A DNA stretch of 5,532 nt from the NCBI GenBank assembly GCA_016928755.1, contig JAFGKB010000117.1, forward strand, positions 1-5,532, given 5' to 3'. Under the pieces are notes generated by a model. It was not told the origin of the DNA, did no database searches, and was given only the letters and a program-made list of their open reading frames with translations. This document shows positions 1-5,532 of the stretch, in pieces; the stretch's first letter is position 1; every line of letters starts with the position of its first letter. Both the position numbers and the translations under genes were made by a program. Source of the DNA: Anaerolineae bacterium. GTDB lineage: Bacteria > Chloroflexota > Anaerolineae > B4-G1 > SLSP01.

Positions 1-269
1 CGGCTTTCTTACATGGGCTAGAAGATGTCCTTGACGATCCTGAGCGGGCCTTTGAAATCAGCAAGCAGTATATTGAGGGTTTAGAAAATAACACAGCTAC
101 CCAGCGCGCCGTCTTGGATACCAGCATAGAGTACTGGCAAGCTCCGGAGTTAGGGAAATTCAATCCCCAATCCTGGGAACAAGCCCAGGAGGTTATGGCA
201 AGTATGGGCCTCATCGAGGAAAAGGTATCTGTGGATACATTATTCACTAACCAGTTTGTGATACCCTGA
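1..269 (+). CDS. ABC transporter substrate-binding protein, NMT1/THI5-like (3' end only)
   Basis: The reading frame is open from the window edge (first full codon at base 3) to the TGA at 267-269, giving the last 88 residues of a protein that starts outside the window. The fragment begins AFLHGLEDVLDDPERAFEIS, continues with a helix-rich stretch, then FNPQSWEQAQEVMASMGLI, and ends TNQFVIP. This pattern (a helix containing a D-P-x-x-A-F motif, then a W-x-x-x-x-x-M-x-x-x-G-L-I motif, then a short TNxFv tail) is what I know from the C-terminal lobe of periplasmic or lipid-anchored binding proteins of the NitT/TauT/ThiY class. These capture small substrates such as nitrate, sulfonates or the thiamine precursor hydroxymethylpyrimidine. 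The ATPase gene begins about 9 bp downstream, so the two are almost certainly co-transcribed. The substrate cannot be read from this fragment, and the signal peptide and ligand pocket are outside the window. Confidence 0.8.
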   Translation, partial: AFLHGLEDVLDDPERAFEISKQYIEGLENNTATQRAVLDTSIEYWQAPELGKFNPQSWEQAQEVMASMGLIEEKVSVDTLFTNQFVIP

Positions 270-278
270 ACAACTTTG

Positions 279-1067
279 ATGAGTACACACATACAACCGC
301 CAGCCACTAATACACCATTCTTAGCAGTCAAAAATCTCTGTGCCAGTTTCCCTGGACCAAAGGGGGTCTTAGCTGCCCTGGACAATGTATCCTTCGAAGT
401 AAACCGGGGAGAGTTTATATGCCTAATCGGGCCTTCGGGCTGTGGAAAATCCACGTTACTGCGCATTATAGCCGGGCTATTGACACCGACCAGTGGCGAG
501 GTGCGGCTAGAGGGCGACTTACAGACCAAGGCCGGAAGACGTGTGGGATTAGTATTCCAACAACCCACGCTGCTCCCTTGGCGCACGGTTTATGATAATA
601 TCGCGTTACCTTTAGAACTGGGCCAAGACCCGGCAGAGTGCCTCGAACGTAAAACCAAGGATTTGCTATCCCTGGTAGGGCTTTCGGGTTTTGAGGAAGC
701 CTTCCCCGCGCAACTTTCAGGCGGGATGGCACAGCGGGCGGCTATTGCACGTGCCCTGGCCCAGAATCCCGAGATGCTACTCCTAGATGAACCCTTTGGG
801 GCACTGGATGCCTTGACCCGCGAGCGCATGGCGGTTGAATTGTTGCGTATCTGGCAGAGGGATAAACGCACAGTTTTAATGGTAACGCACAACGTAGAGG
901 AAGCCGCTTTGCTCGGTGACAGAGTCATTGTATTAAGTCCCCGGCCTGGTTACATTGTGGCAACGGTAGAAGTACCAATTCCCAGGCCCCGGTCACGGGC
1001 ATTGCTTAATGCACCAGAATTACATAATATCGCACACCGGTTAAGGGATGCGTTGCGTGAGACGTGA
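279..1067 (+). CDS. ABC transporter ATP-binding protein, NitT/TauT (SsuB/TauB/ThiZ-like) family
   Basis: This 262-aa protein is a complete ABC ATPase that would energise import by a membrane permease at the cytoplasmic face. Visible motifs, numbered from the ATG at 279, are: Walker A GPSGCGKST at 51-59, Q-loop Gln94 in VFQQPTLLPWRT, signature LSGGM at 146-150, Walker B MLLLDEP at 166-172, D-loop region GALD at 174-177, and switch His204 in VTHNVEEA. The Q-loop followed by LLPWRTV and the overall length of about 260 aa are typical of the nitrate/sulfonate/taurine/HMP importer branch. There is no extra regulatory C-terminal domain. The start could also be the TTG at 276, one codon earlier; I prefer ATG. 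No Shine-Dalgarno is evident before either, so translation is probably coupled to the binding-protein gene that stops at 269. The permease is not downstream, so it must lie upstream or elsewhere. The family call is firm; the transported substrate is unknown. Confidence 0.93.
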   Translation: MSTHIQPPATNTPFLAVKNLCASFPGPKGVLAALDNVSFEVNRGEFICLIGPSGCGKSTLLRIIAGLLTPTSGEVRLEGDLQTKAGRRVGLVFQQPTLLPWRTVYDNIALPLELGQDPAECLERKTKDLLSLVGLSGFEEAFPAQLSGGMAQRAAIARALAQNPEMLLLDEPFGALDALTRERMAVELLRIWQRDKRTVLMVTHNVEEAALLGDRVIVLSPRPGYIVATVEVPIPRPRSRALLNAPELHNIAHRLRDALRET

Positions 1068-1082
1068 GACGTGGGTTACGTA
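1061..1082. other. Convergent gene junction with a short tandem heptamer and no visible terminator
   Basis: The ATPase gene on the + strand stops at 1067 and the zinc-ribbon gene on the - strand stops at 1083-1085, leaving only 15 bp between them. The junction contains two near-identical heptamers, GACGTGA (1061-1067, including the stop codon) and GACGTGG (1068-1074), preceded by a partial copy GCGTGA at 1055-1060. I see no GC-rich stem followed by a T-run in either direction within the gap, so neither transcript has an obvious intrinsic terminator here. The ends of the two mRNAs may overlap. Confidence 0.5.
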
Positions 1083-1409
1083 TTAAGACTTTTGTAGTCC
1101 GCTACTATCACGGTACCACTGGCGGGCAATATCGGGGGTAACCCACCGTTGCCCGCCACAGATCTCACAAAGCAGTTCTTTGCCCTGGACATTCACCATG
1201 CCATGACCTTCACAACGGGGACAAATCACAAAGGCTTTCGTGCGCACAGCATCTTCGCGCAAGCATTCGATGGCACGCTCAATATAGATTTTTGCACCGA
1301 CTAAATTATCAGAAGCAACGAGATATACAGCTTCTTCTTGTAATGCCTCCGCTATGACTTCTAGTTCGCGCGCGATATCGAGCAGACGTTTTTCAAGTTG
1401 AGTTGTCAT
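1083..1409 (-). CDS. Small protein with N-terminal helices and a DnaJ-like four-cysteine zinc ribbon, function unknown
   Basis: The product is 108 aa starting MTTQLEKRLLDIARELEVIA. Residues 3-58 are charged and leucine/alanine-rich, predicted by eye as two or three helices, possibly a coiled coil or helical hairpin. Residues 62-90 hold C63-P-R-C66-x-G-x-G and C81-x-x-C84-G-G, two CxxC knuckles with glycines like half of a DnaJ CxxCxGxG zinc-binding unit, so one structural zinc is expected. The tail (91-108) is polar. No catalytic motif, signal peptide or membrane segment is seen, so it is probably cytoplasmic. I chose the ATG at 1407-1409 because GGGAGAG (1421-1415) lies 7 nt before it and the GH36 gene stops one base upstream; a TTG at 1430 would add seven residues inside that gene and ignore this ribosome-binding site. 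It is the last gene of the - strand cluster. A role in protein or RNA binding is possible but not shown. Confidence 0.8.
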   Translation of the reverse strand: MTTQLEKRLLDIARELEVIAEALQEEAVYLVASDNLVGAKIYIERAIECLREDAVRTKAFVICPRCEGHGMVNVQGKELLCEICGGQRWVTPDIARQWYRDSSGLQKS

Positions 1410-1410
1410 A

Positions 1411-3756
1411 TTAACTCTCCCATTTGGCAACTAACGTTCCCTCACGATTGGCCAACAGGTCTACGGCCCACACACCGGGCGCTATTGCATGGACGGCCAG
1501 GGAGGACAAGGTCTCCCCATTCCATGTGACGGTATGCGGGCGCATAGGTAAAGCCAGCCATACTTGGCCACGTGCCAGACGCCCAATAGAAAGAGATAGT
1601 TCCAGAGAAGCGGTGTTAAGACGCCAAGATGTGATTTCGCCACCCTGGGAGATATGGAAGGTCGTGGCGACTAAATGGGGACCAGATTTAACCGGGTGGA
1701 GGCCAAATAACATACCACTATGGGGCTGCATAGATAGAGATGGCAATATGCCCCCAGGTTCCAAGTAAGTATACTTACGTTTCCAAAAATCCACCAAGTG
1801 ATAGGCCCGGCGACAATCAAAATCAGGTAAGTTGCGCGGGAATTCACGCTTTACGGGTTTATCACTCCAGTTAAAAAGACCTAGCAAACGCCAATGCCCC
1901 CAGGAACGGTCTACAGGTGAGATAACCATCTCCGGCATCTCCTGCTTAAAGATATCCAAAACATCCATGCCCTGGACCAAGGGAGGAAGACAGGCCGCCG
2001 CAATGGCCCTGCGCTCAGGGGAAAGATGCGAGAGGTCATCAGATACAATCAACAAACCACCGGATAGCCCCAAAAGGGTCGCCTGGGCGACAACTTCATC
2101 CTCGGTAAGTTCAGTGGCAAAAGAGCGAATCATTAAAGTATCGGGATCGTTAAGCCACCAACGGCCATGCATCCAGGCACTCCCAGAGACATTGCGTAGG
2201 CTGTTACGCAAGCTAGGTAACGAGGGATTATCACGCACCGGGCGGCGCAGTCCGTTAAACTCTGGGGGCCACAACGGCGCGGTGTCTGGGCCGATGCGCA
2301 TCGCGTCCACCAGGCCCACAGAGGGACCCAGCGGCGCACCACACCCAATCAGGAAAACTTCTTTCCCTGCCGTCTCCCGAATGAGCTGCATCGCCTGCCG
2401 GTACGCTTGGGCACGTGTTACATACCGGTTATAACGCTGTCCGGGCAATGCGGCAGCATAGAGAAAGTCTAGTTTTAGATAAGGATAGCCCCACTCTGTA
2501 ACGGCCTCTGAGATCAATTCACGTAGATGCTCCTGCACACCTGGATGTGTAGTATCCAGAGCACGACTGCGAGAGTTAGAGATCAAACCGGCAGATACCG
2601 GGCGACCGCGCTGCGTGTGTAATAACCAATCAGGATGTTGGCGGGCAATGTTAGCCTTAGGATGGGCTGTAAAAGGCCCTAACCACAAGCCAGGTGTAAA
2701 ACCGGAGCCTTTAATACGCTCCGCAAGCCAACCGAGAGAATGAGGAAAGCGGTCATTACGCTCGGTCCAATCTCCCCAATTAACCTGGTATCCCTCATCT
2801 AATTGGAAGACCTGGAGCGGCAACTCATCTGCCAACAGTGCAGCAGAAGCCAAGTTATCCACCATCGCTGCTTCGCTGACCTTATTCCAAAAGATGTACC
2901 AGGAACACCAACCCGTAGGCACCGGCGGTAAGTTAGGCACTTCCATCTGGCGCGCCACGGCATAGGCATATTGGGCAAGAGGGTCGAGATTCGGTAATGC
3001 CACCCACTCAAGATAGAACCACTCAGAGGTACAAGTCTGGCCCGGTTCCAGCGGGACATCATCAACCTGGGACTGCACCATAAGAGCTTGGTGATTGGGT
3101 CGCAAATCTGCGTAGACCTGCACAAATTGATCGGCCAAAGAAGCTCCCCCGGCCACCAATGCCTCCCGTGGTGTTACCACAGCCCCCACTGTCTCGGCCC
3201 AAAAACGTGACACCTTGCCAGTCCAAGGGGTAAGCCCATTATGAATCATGGGGCCTTGTGCATAACGCTCAAGGAATGACAGATGCGGTTCCCGGCTACT
3301 GGCGGCCATAAAGCCCGTGGCAGACCAGGATTGCCAACCGGTGCGATAAAAGCCGGTAGGCGGTTCCACAGATTTGAGACCTTCAGGACATGTCTTAAAA
3401 AAGAAACGGCGCACCGGCAGCGATTTTTCGCCGGTATTGGTTAACTCAAGTCGCAGTAACACAAAGGGGCGGTTCTGGTAGAAGCGGAATCGCACACCTA
3501 ACACCAGGTTATGGGCTGCGGGGTAAGTTATGGACAACTCCTCAGCCGCACCATGAACATCTTGAATATGGTCACGTTTATGGGTGGCCGCAGAAAAATC
3601 AGCGTTATTTATGCTGTGACTACGGCCACGCTGGATAACCTCACAACCGGTAATAATATCCAAGGTACGGCCTGGACTCTGCAAGCAAAAGGCCGAGTCA
3701 TTGGTACCGGATAACAGATCAAAAGACGGACTTTGGAGCAAAAGTGTTTTGGACAT
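1411..3756 (-). CDS. GH36-family alpha-galactosidase-like glycoside hydrolase with extended N- and C-terminal domains
   Basis: The 781-aa product resembles retaining alpha-galactosidases of glycoside hydrolase family 36, especially Thermotoga maritima GalA, which hydrolyses terminal alpha-galactosyl groups. Layout by sequence: an N-terminal beta-sandwich (about 1-270, including GFYRTGWQSWSATGF at 135-149), a TIM barrel (about 278-590), and a C-terminal beta region. Barrel motifs are TGWCSW (281-286), QLDEGY (318-323), GDW (328-330), PGLWLGPF (355-362), YLKLD with the expected nucleophile Asp430, IGCGAPLGPSVG (470-481), and RIGPDTAP with the expected acid/base Asp491. Residues 533-539 read WWLNDPD and 572-574 SDD, both family-typical. 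The usual D-D pair after the third strand is D320-E321 here. Residues about 691-781 form an added domain beyond the TmGalA length. There is no signal peptide, so the enzyme is probably cytoplasmic and acts on imported oligosaccharides. The ATG lies 3 nt after the oxygenase stop with only a weak CAGAG before it, suggesting coupled translation. The family is secure; substrate specificity is inferred. Confidence 0.9.
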   Translation of the reverse strand: MSKTLLLQSPSFDLLSGTNDSAFCLQSPGRTLDIITGCEVIQRGRSHSINNADFSAATHKRDHIQDVHGAAEELSITYPAAHNLVLGVRFRFYQNRPFVLLRLELTNTGEKSLPVRRFFFKTCPEGLKSVEPPTGFYRTGWQSWSATGFMAASSREPHLSFLERYAQGPMIHNGLTPWTGKVSRFWAETVGAVVTPREALVAGGASLADQFVQVYADLRPNHQALMVQSQVDDVPLEPGQTCTSEWFYLEWVALPNLDPLAQYAYAVARQMEVPNLPPVPTGWCSWYIFWNKVSEAAMVDNLASAALLADELPLQVFQLDEGYQVNWGDWTERNDRFPHSLGWLAERIKGSGFTPGLWLGPFTAHPKANIARQHPDWLLHTQRGRPVSAGLISNSRSRALDTTHPGVQEHLRELISEAVTEWGYPYLKLDFLYAAALPGQRYNRYVTRAQAYRQAMQLIRETAGKEVFLIGCGAPLGPSVGLVDAMRIGPDTAPLWPPEFNGLRRPVRDNPSLPSLRNSLRNVSGSAWMHGRWWLNDPDTLMIRSFATELTEDEVVAQATLLGLSGGLLIVSDDLSHLSPERRAIAAACLPPLVQGMDVLDIFKQEMPEMVISPVDRSWGHWRLLGLFNWSDKPVKREFPRNLPDFDCRRAYHLVDFWKRKYTYLEPGGILPSLSMQPHSGMLFGLHPVKSGPHLVATTFHISQGGEITSWRLNTASLELSLSIGRLARGQVWLALPMRPHTVTWNGETLSSLAVHAIAPGVWAVDLLANREGTLVAKWES
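1415..1421 (-). promoter_or_regulatory. Ribosome-binding site of the zinc-ribbon gene, inside the end of the GH36 gene
   Basis: On the - strand GGGAGAG (1421 to 1415) sits within the last codons of the GH36 gene (TGG GAG AGT, then TAA at 1413-1411). The core GGGAG leaves 7 nt to the ATG at 1409. The site decides the start of the zinc-ribbon protein and implies stop-start coupling, because terminating ribosomes finish one base before the new start codon. Confidence 0.7.
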
Positions 3757-3759
3757 TGT

Positions 3760-4746
3760 TTATGACTCTGACGAGTCTAGTAACTCCTGGCGACGCCGGC
3801 GATATTCCACAATAGGCCGGTCGCCTTGAATGAGCTTCTCACCCATTTTTAAGGCACTGGGTTTAGGTACCTGGGTCACAACGATGCGACGGTCCTGATG
3901 TGCTACCAGACGGTTGAAGGGCATAGCGATCCAGGCAATCAAGTTTCCCAAAAGAGGAACGGGTAAAAATTTCTGATAAAAACGCAAATAGAGCAATGTA
4001 TGTTCATTATCAACCGGCACGAACGCGGCTAAAACCCTGACCTTTTCGGAGATACGATTCTCCCATAGATTAGGGAAAAGAAATTCCAGTTTATAGTCAC
4101 GGGTAGGATCAGGAACCGGTACAGCCTCCGGTTTAAGGGGTGGCTTACCATCATCCACACGATTATACACGTAGACATAGAAAAGATCATCATCAACCCA
4201 TTGGATACCAGGACCATCAACAATTACCCGGCACCCACGGCCAATGGTATTATGATGAATGAAAGGGAGATGCACAACATCTAATTGGTTCTCTATCACG
4301 CGGGAATAGTGAGCATCCCAGGGGTCATAGATTTTGCCATAGATGAAGTCAGCGTCAATATCATCAAAAAAGCGAGGCGGTGCTAAATCAGCAGGGGGAT
4401 TTTGACCCCACCAAATCCAGATAAAGCCATGCGCCTCATAGGTGGGATACTGGCGCACCTTAAAACGCTCATCTACCGGGGCATCCCAACCTTGAGCCGG
4501 GATAATCTTAATTTGCCCAGAGGTATCATACTCAAAACCATGAAAAGGACACTGAAGATGTTTTCCCCTGACTACCTTACCCTTGCTCAATTCCACGCCA
4601 CGATGCACACAACGATCCCATAGACAACTAACCTTACCGGTGTCATCACGCCAAAAGACTAACTTCTCTCCCATACGTGTAACACCCACCGGCTTATCTT
4701 TTACCTGGCTGGAATCCATAACGACGTACCACTGATTGGGAATCAT
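3760..4746 (-). CDS. Rieske [2Fe-2S] mononuclear non-heme iron oxygenase, PaO/vanillate-demethylase-like
   Basis: The 328-aa product has the two-part plan of a Rieske oxygenase alpha subunit. The N-terminal Rieske domain (about 5-115) carries C46-x-H48 and C66-x-x-H69, with 17 residues between, which bind the [2Fe-2S] cluster. The C-terminal catalytic half has ENQLDVVHLPFIHH at 152-165, matching the (N/E)-x-x-D-x-x-H-x4-H iron motif: Asp156 as the bridge between cluster and iron, His159 and His164 as iron ligands. Asp285 in HQDRRIVVTQ is the likely third ligand. Such enzymes take electrons from a separate reductase and activate O2 for hydroxylation or demethylation; no ferredoxin or reductase gene is nearby. 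A hydrophobic stretch at about 257-281 could touch the membrane, as in pheophorbide a oxygenase relatives. The ATG at 4746 has AGGAGG 4 nt before it. It follows the small membrane gene by 9 nt and precedes the GH36 gene by 3 nt. The substrate is unknown. Confidence 0.92.
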   Translation of the reverse strand: MIPNQWYVVMDSSQVKDKPVGVTRMGEKLVFWRDDTGKVSCLWDRCVHRGVELSKGKVVRGKHLQCPFHGFEYDTSGQIKIIPAQGWDAPVDERFKVRQYPTYEAHGFIWIWWGQNPPADLAPPRFFDDIDADFIYGKIYDPWDAHYSRVIENQLDVVHLPFIHHNTIGRGCRVIVDGPGIQWVDDDLFYVYVYNRVDDGKPPLKPEAVPVPDPTRDYKLEFLFPNLWENRISEKVRVLAAFVPVDNEHTLLYLRFYQKFLPVPLLGNLIAWIAMPFNRLVAHQDRRIVVTQVPKPSALKMGEKLIQGDRPIVEYRRRRQELLDSSES

Positions 4747-4750
4747 ACGG

Positions 4751-4756
4751 CCTCCT
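4751..4756 (-). promoter_or_regulatory. Strong ribosome-binding site of the oxygenase gene overlapping the upstream stop codon
   Basis: AGGAGG (4756 to 4751 on the - strand) is a perfect anti-16S match 4 nt before the ATG at 4746. Its first A is the last base of the TGA that ends the small membrane gene (4758-4756), so termination and re-initiation are physically linked. This is the best Shine-Dalgarno sequence in the window and fixes the oxygenase start. Confidence 0.75.
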
Positions 4757-4953
4757 CAATTATTGATAAACCACCATCCAAGAGCGGTAATACATGCACA
4801 TAGAGCGCAGAGGCTGCCGGCAAGCAGCAGCCCCAGTAACACCAAACTCGCAATTTTAAGCCCACGCATATCCGGGTTTTCCTCAATATCGGTGATAACC
4901 TCAACCAGGAACCCCAGGAAGAATTCTATAATGAGTGCTCCCAGGCTAAACAT
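4756..4953 (-). CDS. 65-aa predicted membrane protein with a cysteine-rich hydrophobic segment, function unknown
   Basis: The product begins MFSLGALIIEFFLGFLVEVI and has two hydrophobic parts. Residues 2-20 are hydrophobic with acidic breaks at Glu10 and Glu18, either an amphipathic helix or a weak first membrane segment. Residues about 34-63 are strongly hydrophobic and make a clear transmembrane helix ending WWFINN. Between them lies an acidic linker, TDIEENPDMRG (21-31), then Lys33. The second helix contains C49-x-x-C52-x-C54. I do not recognise a family. Reality as a gene is supported by tight placement (27 nt after aspS, 9 nt before the oxygenase), an in-frame TAG upstream leaving this ATG as the only start, an AGGGAG upstream, and a TGA shared with the next ribosome-binding site. 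It might anchor or assist the oxygenase, but this is only inferred from adjacency. I see no other domain. Confidence 0.72.
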   Translation of the reverse strand: MFSLGALIIEFFLGFLVEVITDIEENPDMRGLKIASLVLLGLLLAGSLCALCACITALGWWFINN

Positions 4954-4964
4954 ACAGACACCAA

Positions 4965-4970
4965 CTCCCT
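4965..4970 (-). promoter_or_regulatory. Likely ribosome-binding site of the 65-aa membrane protein gene
   Basis: AGGGAG (4970 to 4965 on the - strand) lies in the 27-nt gap after aspS, 11 nt before the ATG at 4953. The spacing is longer than ideal, so initiation may be modest. The gap is otherwise A/T-rich with no stem-loop, which argues against a terminator between aspS and the downstream genes. Confidence 0.5.
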
Positions 4971-4980
4971 AAAATAAAGA

Positions 4981-5532
4981 CTACGATTTATTTTCAACAA
5001 TCCGCAAGTGCAATTCCTTTAACTGCCGTTCAGAGACATTCGCCGGCGTATCGGCCATTAAGTCGGTGGCCTGGGTGGTCTTCGGGAAAGCAATGACCTC
5101 ACGGATATTCGTAGCCCCGGCCAGGAGCATCACCAGGCGGTCAATGCCGGGGGCCATCCCCCCATGTGGCGGGGCACCATAAGAGAACGCTTCCATCATG
5201 TGCCCAAATAGCTCTTCGGCAGCCGCTTTAGAATAACCTAAAACACGGAAAATATCCATCTGAATTTGGGGGTCATGGACACGGATACTCCCCGAAGCCA
5301 GTTCGTAACCATTACAAACCAGGTCATAGGCATCAGACAAGACAGCGGTAGGATCGGCCATCATCGCTTCATAGGTGCGGGGGCGTGGCATCGTGAAGGG
5401 ATGATGCGCAGCGTCCCACCGTTCCTCTTCTGCGTTCCACTCAAACATGGGGAAATCAAGAACCCAGCCAAAAGCCATCAAGTTCGGATCAGCAAGCGCG
5501 AGTTCATCGCGGAAATACAAACGCAGTGCAGA
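4981..5532 (-). CDS. aspS: Aspartyl-tRNA synthetase, C-terminal part (cut by window edge)
   Basis: The last 183 codons of a class II aminoacyl-tRNA synthetase that charges tRNA-Asp (or tRNA-Asp and tRNA-Asn) in the cytoplasm. The frame is open to base 5532, beginning SALRLYFRDELALADPNLMA, and ends with TAG at 4981-4983. Numbered from the first codon in the window, recognisable parts are FGWVLDFPMFEW (21-32), HHPFTMPRP (43-51), NGYELASGSIRVHDP (74-88) and class II motif 3 GIDRLVMLL with its Arg at 132 (129-137). The tail is SERQLKELHLRIVENKS. This order, with the section just after the GAD insertion domain, marks the bacterial-type enzyme (full length about 590 aa), not the short archaeal type. 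The anticodon-binding domain, motifs 1 and 2 and the GAD domain are outside the window. It is the most upstream gene seen in the - strand cluster, so its promoter may drive the genes behind it. Discriminating or non-discriminating type cannot be judged from this part. Confidence 0.95.
   Translation of the reverse strand, partial: SALRLYFRDELALADPNLMAFGWVLDFPMFEWNAEEERWDAAHHPFTMPRPRTYEAMMADPTAVLSDAYDLVCNGYELASGSIRVHDPQIQMDIFRVLGYSKAAAEELFGHMMEAFSYGAPPHGGMAPGIDRLVMLLAGATNIREVIAFPKTTQATDLMADTPANVSERQLKELHLRIVENKS

Noticed and set aside
276..278. TTG start for the ABC ATPase
   Set aside because: The ATG directly after it is the more usual start codon and no Shine-Dalgarno favours the TTG; it changes the protein by only one residue.
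466..928. Two overlapping - strand open frames of 88 and 112 codons
   Set aside because: Both are antisense to the ABC ATPase core motifs and show no independent coding signal.
1410..1430. Upstream TTG start for the zinc-ribbon gene adding seven residues
   Set aside because: A well-spaced GGGAG precedes the ATG at 1409, and the TTG would start inside the GH36 coding sequence without its own site.
1424..1768. 114-codon open frame on the + strand
   Set aside because: Antisense to the C-terminal part of the GH36 gene; no domain or ribosome-binding site, low-complexity basic composition.
1832..2434. 200-codon open frame on the + strand
   Set aside because: It lies fully antisense to the GH36 catalytic barrel, whose motifs are intact. 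The translation is rich in Ser/Arg/Pro with no recognisable domain.
3764..3777. Short inverted repeat GACTC-TGAC-GAGTC near the end of the oxygenase gene
   Set aside because: A 5-bp stem with no T-run, inside the coding sequence just before a coupled start; too short to call a terminator or operator.
4402..4623. 73-codon + strand open frame
   Set aside because: Antisense to the Rieske domain with its Cys/His ligands; no supporting signal.
5518..5520. TTG as start codon of a short 179-aa protein
   Set aside because: The frame stays open to the window edge and encodes the middle of AspRS; the codon is an internal Leu.

Overview
The window is a fragment of a bacterial chromosome with densely packed protein genes, estimated by eye at about 50% GC. 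I see no RNA genes, mobile elements, CRISPR arrays or long repeats. Gene style (a NitT/TauT-type ABC ATPase close to those of Chloroflexota, a TmGalA-like GH36 enzyme, a single-subunit Rieske oxygenase and a bacterial AspRS) fits a free-living heterotroph, with Chloroflexota (Anaerolineae-like) as a low-confidence guess. No marker in the window fixes the taxon.

Left part, + strand (1-1067): the 3' end of a NMT1/THI5-like substrate-binding protein gene, followed after a few bases by a complete ATPase gene of the nitrate/sulfonate/taurine/HMP-type ABC importer family. The matching permease is not in the window and would have to lie to the left or elsewhere, because the ATPase gene runs into a convergent gene only 15 bp later.

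Right part, - strand (5532 down to 1083): five genes in one direction with almost no spacing. In transcription order they are aspS (C-terminal part, cut by the window edge), a 65-aa cysteine-containing membrane protein, a Rieske [2Fe-2S] mononuclear-iron oxygenase, a 781-aa GH36 alpha-galactosidase-like enzyme, and a 108-aa protein with a four-cysteine zinc ribbon. Gaps are 27, 9, 3 and 1 nt. The stop codon of the small membrane gene overlaps the Shine-Dalgarno of the oxygenase gene, and the Shine-Dalgarno of the zinc-ribbon gene lies inside the end of the GH36 gene. The five are therefore very likely one transcript with coupled translation, and any promoter is outside the window.

The genes do not form a known pathway. 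AspRS is housekeeping, and the downstream four may simply ride on its transcript. The most notable points are the tight coupling of a Rieske oxygenase to a glycosidase and two small unassigned proteins, a Glu in place of the second Asp of the usual galactose-binding Asp-Asp pair of GH36, and an extra C-terminal domain on the GH36 enzyme. I do not see clear proof of a new biological system.
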